A stretch of DNA of 64,000 nucleotides from Bradysia coprophila. Its lineage: Eukaryota; Arthropoda; Insecta; Diptera; Sciaridae. The stretch covers positions 1,240,001 through 1,304,000 of the forward strand of contig NW_023503509.1 in the NCBI RefSeq assembly GCF_014529535.1, written 5' to 3'. The notes under the pieces were generated by a model. That model had not been told where the DNA came from. It was given only the letters and a program-made list of their open reading frames with translations, and made no database searches. Shown here one piece after another: positions 15,001 to 27,479 of the stretch (positions are counted from its first letter, which is position 1; each line of letters opens with the position of its first letter). A program made the translations under genes and the position numbers.

Positions 15001-18000
15001 CAATTACATCATTTACATGGAATCATTTAGAATGACTAGAAAACGAACACAGCATACCATACATACATTTTCAATGTTTTGTTGAACTTATATACTCTCT
15101 TCTTCGCATCAATCATATGATTATTGGCGCCACGAGTTTTAAAGAAAAGTACGATGCTAAAGGATAATTTTGAAATAACAAGCATTCGAATTAAATTCAT
15201 GCCTTTCCACTTATTTCCTTAAGTACGTGCATATTAAATACATCCAATTGGAAATATTGAAATTAAAACAGCACAAAAAATACCAATCATTGATTAGGTC
15301 AGTTACATTTCCCCCAACTGTACATTAACATTGAAACAATTTCTGTTTCGAAACATCTGCACGATAGACACTTATTATGATACACACTTGATATACACTG
15401 TCGTGACGAAAATAAATATCTTCGGAACCGAAAATAAAAAGAAAAAACTTTTTTGAGATATAAGTTTTCCCTTGTTGGATCTTTCGGTGTAAAATGAACA
15501 CCGCATATAATTAATTGCTAACCTTTGTTCTTATAAATAAACCCTTTATCCCCCCATCACACACCATAGGATCGTCTTTATTAAATACGTGTGTATCTGA
15601 AGGTGTTTATTTTGTACCATTATGATGTGTATACTCAAAATGTATGGAACATATTTTTGGTTTTGATTAAACAGTAGCTTTTGTGTAGTCGTCGTCGTCG
15701 TCGACGACGTGTGTGTATAACAACACAAACAAGTTTATGCCATGGTACATGGTTGTTCGATCAACAAAAATATTCCTACTAAAATTGAGAAAATCGAACC
15801 GAAAAAAAAAGTTGCTTTTTCTATGTTGTTCTCATATCCAAGCAATACAATATGCCCTGTCTAAAATATACATACATAATACAGGTATTTCAGCATTGAC
15901 GTCACTAATACAACATATTCCAACTACAACGATGATAGTACACTCTTTTTTTCCCTACCTGTGCAATACTCTGAGTTACGTTTCACAGAAATTACTTTTT
16001 ATTGTCTGCAAGTCAACAATGATTTACGTTATCTTTCCTGGTCGACTAGCTTCATAAAAAATTTAGTTTTGAGTACATGGATCGTCGAGAACATAAATAT
16101 TAATTCAGAAATTAAGTAAACACAAGACCAATTCATTGTAACAATCTACAACCCAGGCAATTGAATTGATTAGAAATGTTTCGTTGGAAGATATTTATTT
16201 ATCGATTCCTAAGAAACGGTTCTACATCTAACCACTCTATTAAATTGCTGTAATTACGAATGAAAATTTGGTAAATTGCCGTGCATTCAGTCGATTATAC
16301 AAATCGGGATGGCTAGCAATTACGTCCTTTTGCTTTTTTCGATTTGTGATAGCTTTAACACAGACTGGCCACGAGTCAGGAAGTTCGGTGATGAGTTGAA
16401 ATTTCGTTTCATGTTTGGCCAGACTGGTTCGTGAACAAATTGATATAGTTTGAGACATTCTTTTGAAGTACTAGAATCGAATAGGATTTCAACTTCACAA
16501 CCTCCAACCTGCCAAACTGATGCTCTACCTTTGATCTATCTAAAAAAAAAATCGTCGCAGAGAGCGTTCATCTAAAAAAAATGGTAAATTGTTCTGAGAG
16601 CACTGTCACCATAGCCGGATGAGAAATGGTATTTTTGAACTGCATATTAATGTGAGACTTCGAAGGAAAAATTAAATTTTCTCTTAGATCGAAACAGTGG
16701 TCGAACGACTTGCATAATACGTCATTATTGTTTCAAATCCATTCCATTCCCATTAATTATACCAACGGCATCCCATATTATTCTTCAATCATGGTTTCGA
16801 AATGCTAATTCGTACAATCACACACCCTTCACACTCACATCACGCCCTCTCAATGATTTGTGAGCAGCACATAATTAAACACCGAATCAGTTATTATCGG
16901 TCATTATCAAAGTTCGCATTACATGTTCGGTTCGAAAAGTACCACATAATTGGTTACGATTGTTGGAACGACCTTCCCTAATTGTAATGTCCTTATGCCT
17001 TTAATGCGAATCTAATGTTGAGCTAAACGAATGTGGCAAAGATAAAGAACATTGCGTGCTCGCGCTATTTACTTAATTTACTATGCTTCATTCGTCATTC
17101 TTAAAAAAGTTAAATGCGGAAGAAATGCTAATTTTTGTTCAACGTCAAGCCCATTGCATAAATAATATTCTTTCTTTCGCTGTGTGTCTGTCAATATCGT
17201 TAATGGTGTTCGAGGGATTGTTTTGAAAAACAGCCTACCAAAATCGGACGTATTTTCCAGTGGACTTTTTGAAATTTCTCTAAGGACAATGAAACTGAAA
17301 AGGACGTGTGTGGTGTCATTAGAAAGGTAATTGAATGTACTGTCGGGGCAATTCGGGTCTTTTCGGATTTAAAATTCATCCACACTGAGATAGAGCAGTT
17401 GAAGGAATTGGAAAAATTTGACTATTTTGGTGATGTTCTAGCGGTTCCTCGTTTTTTTACATCGTAAATCCAACGATAACGTCAAAAAGACTGTTTTCTC
17501 TTATCGCTGCTGCTCTTAGCTTTGCAATTAGACCAAATATGCATGGGTAGTGTAACTATTGGACCTGGTTAGGCTGAAAAAAGAACTTTATCGTGTATCT
17601 TACAAAATCGTTGTACAGTCAAAGGCAGTCGATTTTCAGCATAAATTTGCTTCAGCTGTTTTTCAGCTGATCCACACATACAATCAAAACTGGTTTTCCT
17701 TGTTCATACGGTTGAAGCTGCTACACGCACGCGCATGATAGTGGTAAAACCGTATAAAGACGTATAAACGGTTGTGATTGTTTGTATGGATCAGCTGAAA
17801 AACAGCTGAAGCTAATTTATGCTGAAAAGTGACTGCCTTTGACTGTAACGATGATTGTGGGTTGTTTCGTATCGATTCATGATTTTAAATTGATTTGGGG
17901 GCAAGACGGCAGCTCAATGGTTCTCCGGTGAGCGGCCGCTATGTCACTTTTTTTCAGTCGTATACGAGAAGAAATATCAATCAACTTCCAAAAGATAAAT

Positions 18001-21000
18001 TATAGAGAAAGTCTAAATTTCTTTTTGGTGCAATTGATTTTTTGACATTTGAATCCAAAATGACGGAAAAAATAGGTCAAAGTCGAAAAATATTATTTTC
18101 TCAAAGGAAAATCCCTGAAACCGATACAAAGACTGTAAATTCGCAAAAACTGTCTTCAATAGGTTCATAGAGAATTTAAAGAGCTACATTTTCGTTTTAT
18201 ATTGATTGAAATCGGGAAGCTCGTTCCGGAGATTTGTCCGTAACAGTGAAGTCACCACATGTTCTTCATGTGAAAATACATCGAAATTATTATTTATTTA
18301 GAATAAGCAATTAAACGATGAAAGTACATTTGAAAAGAAGCTGAGCTACCGCTGCAGAGGAACCTCTAGAAGTTTACAATTTTTTCAACTACTCATTTCT
18401 CAATGAGGAAATTTTAAACCCAATAAGATCCTATTCGCCACGATCTTGTCCGTTTCGTATACCTATAGAGAAATTTCCTTAATAAAAGTCTATGTTTTCG
18501 GTTTTCGATCTCATCCCCCTAACCACCCAAGCCTCGAAGATTTTTTTTAAGTGGTATAGACTTCTAGGGACCAATACACATAAAAAAGTCCACTGGAAAA
18601 TGCGTCCGATTTTGGAAGGAGGTTTTTCAAAAGAATCCCTTGTTGAATACACATTTTTGGCCAATGAGTATAATGAGCACTGCGGCAATTAACTTTGAAC
18701 GGAATAAGACTTGTGAATGTGTGTTTTTTAACAAACTTTTTAAATTGACCCATAAACATAATATCGTTGTTGCGCGCTAGTGTTAAGTAACAGGTGCAAT
18801 TCCATTTCCATGGATCACCGCCATAACATCAATTCAATTTATGTAAATATCGATAACAAGTTTGTTGTATACACACAACAGAGTTTAAACTATTTTCATT
18901 AACATCTGTCAACAAAAGAACCAAATGTAACGCGTCATAAACAATATATTCTGATGATATTATGTACCAAAGCCAACAACACTGACTCTGTCAGTCAACT
19001 AGCCTGTTTATATGTATTATAAATACAATATTGTTTCATCTTGAATTTATTTGATGTACTATTTTGCATAGATAGAGATATGTATGTATCCTCGCTCCAT
19101 ACACATTAAATGAAAATGAACTGTGTGTGATATCACCGAACGAAATATTTATAAAAAGAAGAAAAAGACGACGAAGTCGAAGTCATATGTGATACATTAT
19201 TCTGCTGTGGTGTGTATTTTTAGTTATACATCAAGTTGATGATAACACAGAATAAAAATTTTCGAACTGATGTTTCCATTGTTTCATTTTTAAAACTCTG
19301 ATTAATATCTTAGCATTTTGATATTATTATCAGAACACTCAAATGTTATATAAACGAATGTATAATTCGACTGCACGAAGAAAAAAAATTATGAATAAGC
19401 CACAAACCAAACGCCGTGGTATAGCACAGGTACATAATTACTATACCACACAACCGTTAACGTTATTAATCGATTCGAATGTTAAAAATGTTAATCAATT
19501 CGTAGAAATTTTATGGCGCATACAAAATGACCGTGTTAGTCACATCATCATTTAGTTAGAAATTTTAAGTGTTTACGCTTTGTGTCGTATTATAATACAA
19601 CACATGCAACAAAACATGGAGTGACGTACACAACAAATTTTCGTATTATTGCAAGACCGTTTATCATAAGATCATCTCGGGGATTTTAAAATACAACAAC
19701 TTAATATAGTCGACGCCTTGCTATGCAATTCTAATTCGATAAACCATTTAGAAGCATATGTTTAGCAGGCGGCAGGCGATCCCGTGCGTACCTAGTACGA
19801 TATGTATTTACTTACAATTATTATTATTGTTAGTCTTGCGTGAATTTTTGTGAAAATGTGTATGCAAAGTAGAAAACTCATCAAATCACGTCGATGGGTA
19901 GCGAAATAAAGCTGGACTGTCTATTGCCAAGATAAAGACACCTCAAAATTGAAATGCTTTTGGAACAATTGGCATTATTATCATTATCCATTAAATCTAT
20001 TCCCTTTGACCTTTTACAAACGGAAACGGCAAGCTTATCAAAACAAAATCATTAAATCGTTGACAAGTTCAGTTGGGTAAAGTATATCGAAACGTCTTTT
20101 ACAAAATCTTTTCCTTCATTCGCTTTAACAAACATTTCACTATATAAGACCACATTAACCGGAGGTCATCGCGAATTTTTGGCGAAAAAGGGCAGGTAGA
20201 ACATCGCTCTCAGTCAAAAGAAAATCCTTAAATTCATGGAAAATACTCAAGAAAATTCGCAAATTCATAGGAAATCCTTTAAAAAGACTCAAAAAATTAA
20301 ATAAAAAGAAGAAAATCCTTGAAAATTGAAGAAGAAGTCCGTTGAAAATCCAAAAATATCATTTCTCATCAGGCCATGCCGACAGTGGTGACTCGATACA
20401 ATGCTCTAAGAACACTATACCGATTTGCACACGAACAAGTCTAGCGAATCATAGTCGAAATGAAATTTCAACTAATCATCAAACTTGTGGCCAGTCAGTG
20501 GTTTCTTTGCCAAAAGCCACCACTTGAGCCCTACACGGAAAATCTTTCAAAATACTGGAAAATCCTCAGAGGACTTTCTTTTTGAAAATCTTTTGTCAAC
20601 GAAATAATATCTGCCCATCGGTATGTCACCTGTAGTCGACAACGCCGAAAACAAGAAGCAATGAACTCAATGTAGTGTCTCTTTATAAAGCAAATTGTAT
20701 GTGCTAAGCATAATGAAGTACAAGATTTTGAAATTTTTGTCAAAGGCAGTGAAATAAGAATTTTTTTCGCACGCTCCTTTTGGATGAAACAAACGAGCCT
20801 CATATAAAATTAGAAACAGACAAGAAAGAGTTCATTTTCGTCATTGAATTACGAAAAAATATTTAACGATTTTCATAACTCTTCTGAGATGTGCTCTGAC
20901 TAGCAATCAGCATGATGAAACAGGAAAATCGATTATATTTAAATACGTGTAGCTACTGGTGACGAATGGGTGAACAAACTTTTTTTAAGGAATCAGATTA

Positions 21001-24000
21001 TCATGACACCAAAACTCAAATTCCAAATGTTAGGAAACCTAACAGCCAGCGCACAAATCCGAATAATTCATACGAGTCTAAAGCCGATGAGAAATTATCA
21101 GTCACACATATTCAGCAATGACTTTTTTGAGGAAAATGTTTTTCCATCTTTTTGCAATTTTTCCTAAATTTTCCCTACGTTTTTCCAATTTTCCCATATT
21201 TTCACAAAAACAATTTTCTGGAAAATAGGGAAAAATTTAATCAAAAGTGTGAAAATGTAGCGAAAATTAGGAAAAAAGGGAAAAAGTTTTCATAAAAATC
21301 GTCCCTGCATATTCGTTATATTCGTAGTTGTTATAAGAATTACTGCAACGGACTTCTATCAAGAAATGATCGATTACACCGCAATCAGGTTTTCTTTGGA
21401 AAATAATTGGTGATGGGTACAGGCGACGAGTATATTAGTTAAAAGAGTCAATTAATAAATAATAATTATCGGCTCTTCCCATCAGAATTCTATCTAACAC
21501 TCGCATTCATTCAGAATTCATTAAAACAAAAATCGAAAAAAAAATCTTTTGGCAATGTACCGACCTCTACATTGCTCGGAGCGCTCACAGTGTAGCTGTA
21601 TGCTAAAACCTTATTGGAATTAAAACATTCCAAGATACACACATGTTTATTGAAATAATTGACTTGAAATTGAATTTGATAAGACGTCTTGGCTCTTTGG
21701 CTCTTGGTAGAGTGTTGAGTATTGGGCAATAAAAAAAAATGATTAAACGCATACTCAATTTTTAAAATCTGGTTTATACAAACGAAATCCCACGCATGTA
21801 AATTTAAAAAAAAAAACTTTTTGCTGTGAATGTGTATAGTGGACATAAAATAACATAACATTTTAGAAGAAAAATATATTTCTTATATTGCGGCCACCGA
21901 GTGCTTTGGACAGTAAGTTCATTCAAGGACATATTTCACTTAGTTTTCTACATATTTTTGCTGTTTCGTCGTCGTCGTTTTTTTTTTAGTTTCTTCAAAT
22001 TTCCATATAAATTTTCGATGTTGCTCTCTTCTCTTTGTTTATTGTCGAAATTCACAAAGTGTGTTTTTCAGTCAAAAATTTTGAAATGAACAAATTGTTT
22101 GGATGTAATAAACAAACATGAGAGGAAACTACATTCATGTTCACGGTTGACATTAGAGCAAAGTTGCTGTGTATTTCATCGTCAAACATAAATAAAACAT
22201 CAACGAGCCACTTGCTGAAGTACACTACCGAAGTTTCGGTGCTTAATGCTAATATAAATGCATGCAAGGGAAGTAAAATTGCATGCCACACAAACGTACA
22301 CAGTTGAACGGGACTCTATCTCGCGCATATATTACAAAAAATACTTGAGCAAGGATATTAATCATGTACTTTGATACGATTCTGTAAATAGTTGCAGACA
22401 TGTTTTTAATTATTATGTCATTTTCGTATGTTTTGGATGGGAAATTACACCCTTCACTTCCACGTATACGACCATGTATCATGCGACTGTTTGTAGAAGT
22501 TTCTAAAGTATTGTGTCCAATTACTGTAGGAACTTAAATTAATGAATGAAACGGGAGATCTGCTGTTGTGTGGGGACAGTAGTGATACCATTGGGTAAAT
22601 GCAGACAATAAACAAATGCTAGGAACAACAATGGTAAAGACAAAGTAGCACTAGAGGGCCCATATCTTATCCTTTCGACTCCTTCGAGGGATTCTCTTGA
22701 AAAACAGCCTACCGAAAACGGAGACATTTGACATTTTCCAGTGGACTTTTTTTGATATGTGCCTAGGTCTCGTACAACTGGAGAAATTCTTGTAAGAAAA
22801 TTGCAAGTTTTCGGTTTTTGATATTCTTTCACCAGCGACCAGCCACACAAAATTAGAAGAATTTTTTTGAAAGTGGTTTTGGCTTCTAGGGTCGAATAAA
22901 TTTCTGGTCACATATAAAAAATTCCACTGGAAAATGCGTTCGATTTTGGTAGGCTGTTTTTCAAAAGAATCCCTCTTCTTCTTCTTTTCTCAAGTGAACC
23001 CCACTGAAAGGAGGTTTTTATGTCCCTGCGACTCTAAATTAAATTAACACCAAAAGTAGAGACTACACCAAGCTTTAGAGTCTTAAGCGTTGGTATTATA
23101 AGATGACAAAGGCGATAGAAAAACCTAATTTGTAACAAGGAACACAGGAGTTAACCGGAGGAACCTGAAACCAATCAGCTTTGAACTGAAACTCTCGCAT
23201 ATAAAAGCAGGAGGAGATTTGTCCAGACAGTTATTTTTGACGTATGTTCCTGTCTTCCCATTATTGTTAGCGTTTCGGAAGTCCTGTTATCGTCGAGTGA
23301 GACTTTAGAGTCATGAGATTTTGTGTTGAATGAAAAAATCAGTTTAGTCGAGATGTCCGTTGTCATGATTCTGAATTTGAAAAGGCCACAGCCGTAAATT
23401 TTAGCTTAATGTCTTTACTCATTGAATAAAAGAAGAGACAAAAGTGTACTTTGAACGGTATTGTAAAGACATTTGTTTCTGTTCAATATTGTTACTCAGG
23501 GGCTGAGAATTTGTTGTTCTTTTAACACAAGCAAAACGGTATATGCAAGGTACAACCAACAAAACTTGTGTGCGTATAACAAGAAACATTTTTGAGTGAT
23601 GTCTCATGAGGAAACCGTATGCAAAACAAAATGTGACTCGTCATGTGCCACACAATAAGCAAAATGTTCGGTGGAAAATTTGTAAGAATTTTTTTTTTCG
23701 GTCGATAAACGATCATTGTGCGAAAAAATATCCATTTTATCGTTGCTGTAGCAAACAACAACCAATAACCCAACGAAATAACACTTCTACTTTTTACGTT
23801 TAATGTATACATAACGAAACCTTGCAATCATATTATTAACACAAAAGGCATCATCGCGGCGTGTGTACCTATCAATTTGACCAAACTTATAGAAGACGAA
23901 ACCAGTAAACAATAAGAGCAATAGCTCAGCAGCGGTAAGGTAATATTACTCTCTATTGTTTGCTTGAGTTATAATCATTTTACAGTTTTAAGCACCATCA

Positions 24001-26118
24001 CTTTCCTTCGCACTTCGTTGTTATAGTGCCACAAATCATATTTTATTTTTTAATATTTTTTTTTTCATTCATTCCATAAAGAACGTTAAATGACCCAAAA
24101 ATACTCTCATAGCACAAAAAGAAACAATAAAACAAAAATCCGTTAAATGATTAAACACAACTACATGAATACACGAATTGAACGAAAAAAAAAATTATAA
24201 AAATATTTCGTCATCCATTGTTGCTCGAAGCAAATGACTGAATTGCATTTTATTCCAAACAAACAAGAAAAATTTTGTGCGACTCAATATCTATCGTTCA
24301 ACACAAAAACATTTCTTATTAATTTGAGTTAAGACCTAGAATACGCTGATGTTTAATTGAACAAGAGAAGAAAAACATTCGCACGCTTAACACAAATCAA
24401 TTCACATTGTCCTTAAACACTATTACATGCTTGTAACACAGCGATAACATTCACTTGAGCGATTATTCATTCAATAGAAGTCGGTGTCTAGGTCAAGAAG
24501 GTCCCGAACAACGGTCAATAGCACCAACGCTTAAACGTTTGGACGTTTTTTTCTGCTCCCCAAATGAGCGACAGGTTTTGTTTGTTTCATTTATACAACT
24601 CAGTATCATAATGTGCAAACTTTGCCAACTTTAGATGCCTCTGTTGCATAAAACGTTGTATGAATGTCGGTGGAAAGTACTTTATTAAGCTCACGATGTG
24701 TGAGCCCTACGGCCTCGTGTCATAATTACACATCTAGAGCCTAATAGAGTACTTTGCACTCGATGTCATAAATAGCCATTACAGTAGAAGAAAAATGTGT
24801 AGAAGAAGCGTAACGAGAGAAGAATGAAAAAATAAAATCTACCGCACTGAGAAAGGGAACGGTGTTCATGTGTCATGAAAGAAATAGAAGAAGGAAAAAA
24901 AACACACAACACAACAAATGGTGTGTCACACAAGATGATGCTGATTTTTTTCTTCTTCTCTCTCTTCTATTTTATATAGTTTGTCAACACAGAATCAATT
25001 CTGTTTGAAAAACTGAAATTAAAAGCCATGTAGCAATTGTATAGCATTGGTGTATGGACCGGTTTATTTTAGCATTTATTAACCATCAAGTGGAGAAATT
25101 CCATATTTGGAAAAGCGACAAAAAAAAAGTTGCAAAATTTTGTGAAATTATTTGCGTAAATTGACTGAGTTATAACACAGGCAATTACTAGTTAATAAAA
25201 GTGCTATGCTGTAAAAAAAATAAATAATTTAGGATGCATACCATCCGTTTAAATGGTATAATTACCGAGGGGCTTTATTTGGGTAAAAATATGTTGTCTC
25301 TTCGGTTAGCACATTTTTTTGTTGTTGAATAAATTTGAATCAACAATTTTTCTCTTTGCACATTATGCAACACATCTATGCGACCGAACCGACCTCGAAT
25401 TTTATCAACCATATTCTACGAGACTTTCAATTTTCTTAAAATTCTGCAAAACGATTTGTGACTGATACCCAAGCATGATTTGCACGCTGATGTCATGATG
25501 TTAAAACGAACATCAGTTTTCTGTATTGAGAAAATTCATCGGAAACTAAAGACGTGTGCGCTTCGAATTTTTATGGATATTCGAATCGCTTGATTTTCCG
25601 ATGAGTAATTGTTAATCGATTTGCATAAAAAATGTATCCGATAACACGTCGTCGCCTTCCGATTCTGGTTTCCAACTATTTTTAATTTTATTACTATTGA
25701 TCACAATTCAACATTATATATCGCAATTGCAGAATGATCTACGAAAAAAAATCTAGCATACAATCGGCGAAAGTTTTAAAAATAGATTCGTATAATGACT
25801 ATGTACGTAATGAACCTCGGATCTGGGTGGTCTTGTGTGTCTCAGATGACAGTTTCGGATTGGAATTTATTTTTTTAATCTTACAAAATGATCAAAAACT
25901 CTAAATTCAATGCCTATAAATCAATCACATCAGAAATGACAAAAAAATATTTTCATTCCATTTTCTCTAGACAAAATTCTTACCTCAATCTCTTTTCGAT
26001 AAAAATCCTCAATTGTCGGATCGTATTTTTCAATGAAACAGCCGGAGACAAATTGTACCGTCAGCGCTGACTTCCCAACCCCACCGCTTCCCAACACTAC
26101 CACTTTGAATTCACGCAT
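1..26118 (-). CDS. Rap2l: Rap2-like small GTPase (3' end off the left edge)
   Basis: Ras-superfamily GTPase of the Rap2 branch, a membrane-associated GDP/GTP switch. Three coding exons are seen: 26118-25984 (residues 1-45), 2515-2378 (46-91) and 751-634 (92-130 plus one base). All introns are GT-AG with matching phases (0, 0, 1). The P-loop GSGGVGKS is at 10-17 and the effector loop YDPTIEDFY at 32-40. Phe39 is the residue that separates Rap2 from Rap1. DTAG is at 57-60, followed by Thr61 (Rap hallmark; Ras has Gln), and NKLD is at 116-119. The expected C-terminal exon (switch to CAAX box, about 50 residues) is not found between 1 and 633 and must lie beyond the window, so the model is partial. 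The ATG at 26118 begins the conserved MRE(F/Y)KVVVLG. The 23.5 kb first coding intron is far larger than any other in the window. Family assignment is near certain; the symbol follows the Drosophila Rap2-like gene. Confidence 0.9.
43..267 (-). pseudogene. M14 carboxypeptidase-like exon fragment (tentative)
   Basis: An open frame on the minus strand, bounded upstream by a stop and preceded by an AG (TTTTTGACAG|TCG), gives about 74 residues. They include [13 protein letters not shown]. This resembles the zinc-ligand segment of M14 metallocarboxypeptidases, in which a His in a (D)xHSYG/S context binds zinc and a Tyr-Pro follows. The expected Pro-(Trp/Tyr)-Gly is missing and the frame soon stops. 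It sits in the last Rap2l intron or 3' region, on the same strand. It could be one exon of a nested gene, a decayed copy or chance. Identification rests on one motif only. Confidence 0.3.
634..751 (-). CDS. Rap2l: Rap2l coding exon 3
   Basis: Encodes residues 92-130, including the guanine-specificity motif NKLD, then one base of the next codon. The acceptor is TTTTTAG|GATATA and the donor GAAG|GTAAAT, phase 1. Confidence 0.9.
1785..2000. mobile_element. Palindromic MITE-like element A
   Basis: The outer arms begin CATGGCC and end GGCCATG, with diverged but alignable arms of about 45 bp. A strong inner inverted repeat (GCAACGACATGAAGTTTGTG against its complement at 1914-1937) brackets a GAGCGGAGCGAAGGC core. 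No transposase is present. Confidence 0.6.
2018..2246. mobile_element. Palindromic MITE-like element B
   Basis: Terminal inverted repeats of about 45 bp: AATGCATGTCCCTCCGAAAA at the left pairs with the sequence ending GGGGGCATGCATT at the right, continuing through ACATGTATGTATGCCCC. It abuts element A almost directly. Confidence 0.65.
2378..2515 (-). CDS. Rap2l: Rap2l coding exon 2
   Basis: Encodes residues 46-91 with the DTAGTEQF switch II motif. The acceptor is TGCAG|GTAGAT and the donor CAA|GTAAGC, phase 0 at both ends. Confidence 0.93.
5006..5064. repeat. Imperfect hairpin
   Basis: GAATCGTATG and GGTATAT pair with the complementary ATATACC and CATACGATTC about 20 bp downstream. No function is inferred. 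Confidence 0.5.
7661..7888. repeat. 19-bp tandem repeat, about 12 copies
   Basis: The unit is close to TGTGAAATTTAACGAAGTT. Copies vary mainly at the last seven bases (ACGAAGTT, ACGACGTT, CCAAAATC). The CCAAAATC and ACGACGTT variants alternate, which suggests expansion as a 38-bp higher-order pair. Confidence 0.85.
11808..12803. mobile_element. MITE (family G) split by about 750 bp insertion
   Basis: The left half (about 11808-11940) carries AGGCAGTGAAATTTCAGCAT and a CAGCTxATCCACAC arm. The right half (about 12690-12803) carries the matching GGATCAGCTGAAAGGCAGC and ends in the complement CTGAAATTTCACTGCCT. Both match the intact relative at 17614-17847. Between them lies unrelated DNA holding two copies of CTGAAAGCTATTGACAAGACGC-like sequence (about 12010 and 12149). 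Confidence 0.6.
16245..16635 (-). mobile_element. SINE-like element with tRNA-like segment
   Basis: On the minus strand it starts near CATTTCTCATCCGGCTATGG. It contains an A-box-like GATCAAAGGTAGAGCATCAG, then about 30 bp later GTTGAAATCC as a possible degraded B box. A body follows (TCAATTTGTTCACGAACCAG) that is shared with the copy at 20355-20500. The two-copy match and Pol III-like boxes suggest a tRNA-derived SINE. The boxes are imperfect, so the class is uncertain. Confidence 0.45.
17205..17390 (-). mobile_element. Partial MITE, family K
   Basis: Begins GAGGGATTGTTTTGAAAAAC, includes TCGGACGTATTTTCCAGTGG and the shared TGTGGTGTCATTAGAAAGGT block, then fades near 17390. Confidence 0.65.
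17614..17847. mobile_element. Intact MITE, family G
   Basis: Terminal inverted repeats TACAGTCAAAGGCAGTC / GACTGCCTTTGACTGTA enclose a second inverted pair around CAGCTGATCCACACATACAA. It is 234 bp with no coding capacity. Relatives lie at 11808-12803 and 45845-46068. Confidence 0.75.
18475..18650 (+). mobile_element. Partial MITE, family K
   Basis: Carries the shared GTCCACTGGAAAATGCGTCC and ends GTTTTTCAAAAGAATCCCT. Only one terminal arm is present. Confidence 0.65.
20355..20500 (+). mobile_element. Second copy of SINE-like family (truncated)
   Basis: Shares the start CATTTCTCATC.GGC.ATG, the CAATGCTCTAAGAACA block and the body CGATTTGCACACGAAC through GTGGCCAGTC with the 16245-16635 copy in the opposite orientation. 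The tRNA-like segment is absent. Confidence 0.45.
22686..22975. mobile_element. Full-length MITE, family K
   Basis: GAGGGATTCTCTTGAAAAAC at the left end pairs with GTTTTTCAAAAGAATCCCTC at the right. The arms continue about 60 bp to CCAGTGGAC. It is about 290 bp. Other copies or parts are at 17205-17390, 18475-18650, 28522-28840, 32915-33210 and 33285-33705. Confidence 0.75.
25984..26118 (-). CDS. Rap2l: Rap2l coding exon 1
   Basis: Encodes the initiator Met to Glu45 with the P-loop and effector loop. It ends GAG|GTAAGA in phase 0. Confidence 0.93.
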
Positions 26119-27479
26119 TTTTCTTCCAATTTAAAATCACTTTTTTTACCGAAATTTCTTTCAAAACTTTTTCTGATACCGAATATGTACACACTTAGGA
26201 CTTCAAAAATGTTGTTGTTTCTTTTCTTATTCCGTCTATTGTTGGATATTATGAATATAAAACATTGAACAATAAGAGAAAAAAAGAATTTCAACTTTTC
26301 GTCTTCATCACATTTTTTAATTAACTCAAACACCAGCCAGCCAATGTTGCACTTATTTGTGTGTTTTTTTCATTAAAAAACAATCAAAATACTGATGATT
26401 TTATAAACAAAATTGCTCTTTATCTATTTTTATAATACTTTCAGTGAGACTTTAAAATCTTAGCCAAATTGGTTGTACAAAAAAAAGAGTTTATTTCGCG
26501 ACAGTTTTTACACATTCGAAGCACACATCAGATGTGAAAATAAATCATTTTCCAATCACTCGATGAATACCGTGAATCACACACAATTTTTTTTCAATTA
26601 TTTTCGAGATAAAAACGATGTAAAATCAACACAAAATTAACTAATAAAAGACATTACTTTGTTCAAAAAGTTGTCTTTGGCCATCTTGTATTTTATACGT
26701 CTGTGACGTCTGTGACACTTCGCGAACGACTAGTAGACTTTTTGGTTTGTTTTTGTTAGGTTGAATTTCCATACACAAACTGGGTAATACCGGTATCATC
26801 ATTACCAACAATATACCAAAAATGCAGCGAAATGTTTTGAACCGGTGGCGGATTATACCTTACTGTGTCATAATTAATAGGCTACTACTTCTCTAAATAA
26901 ATTGATTAAAATCTGATTCTTTTTTGTAAAAAAAAAACTTTGGAACGATCGACTCGAGTTGAAATTCTACTGTAGGTTTATGAGCTGAAATGAGCATTTG
27001 AAATGAAAATATATCAGATTTCTGGGATACAACTGGAAATCCTGGAGCGTTTCTAATCGTTTCAAAAAAATAAAATGTTTTTTTTTTTTGAGAAAATAAA
27101 TAATTTAAGTGGAGTCAGAGATCCGTTTAATGAGTATTAACCGGTAGACCAGACCAGCTGGTAATCGGTCAAATGAATTGGTAATTTAAGTGGTACTCAA
27201 CCAGTGTCTACATGCACATTCAACTTGACAAAATCAAAATCTGCGTTTTATTGCAGTTCATTCAAAGCGATGTAAATATTTGATTCGCCAAATCGCCGAA
27301 ACGTTGACAGTTGTCAGCAGTGAGAGAGAAACCCGAGAAACCGCGAGAGAACCTCGCAGACCTCGCAGACCATTGTTTCTTTAAAAAAAATTTCCTGTGG
27401 CATCTATCGTCAATTCTGAAAACTATGACAAAATTCCGCTAATATTCGAATCAATGATTTTTCTTTGTTTATAACTAAA

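Larger units (their letters stand above)
2516..25983. other. Rap2l giant intron 1 (23.5 kb)
   Basis: No open frame exceeds about 116 codons and none shows a recognisable domain. I see no tRNA, conserved miRNA or nested gene. It contains a 19-bp tandem repeat (7661-7888), split and whole MITEs (11808-12803, 17614-17847), members of a large inverted-repeat family (17205-17390, 18475-18650, 22686-22975), SINE-like copies (16245-16635, 20355-20500), and low-complexity A/T-rich tracts throughout. Confidence 0.75.

Noticed and set aside
15695..15712. GTCGTCGTC-GACGAC palindromic triplet run
   Set aside because: A short microsatellite with no sign of function.
21128..21300. Inverted-looking TTTTTCC / GGAAAAA region
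   Set aside because: The pairing comes from low-complexity T/C- and A/G-rich tracts and is not a discrete element.
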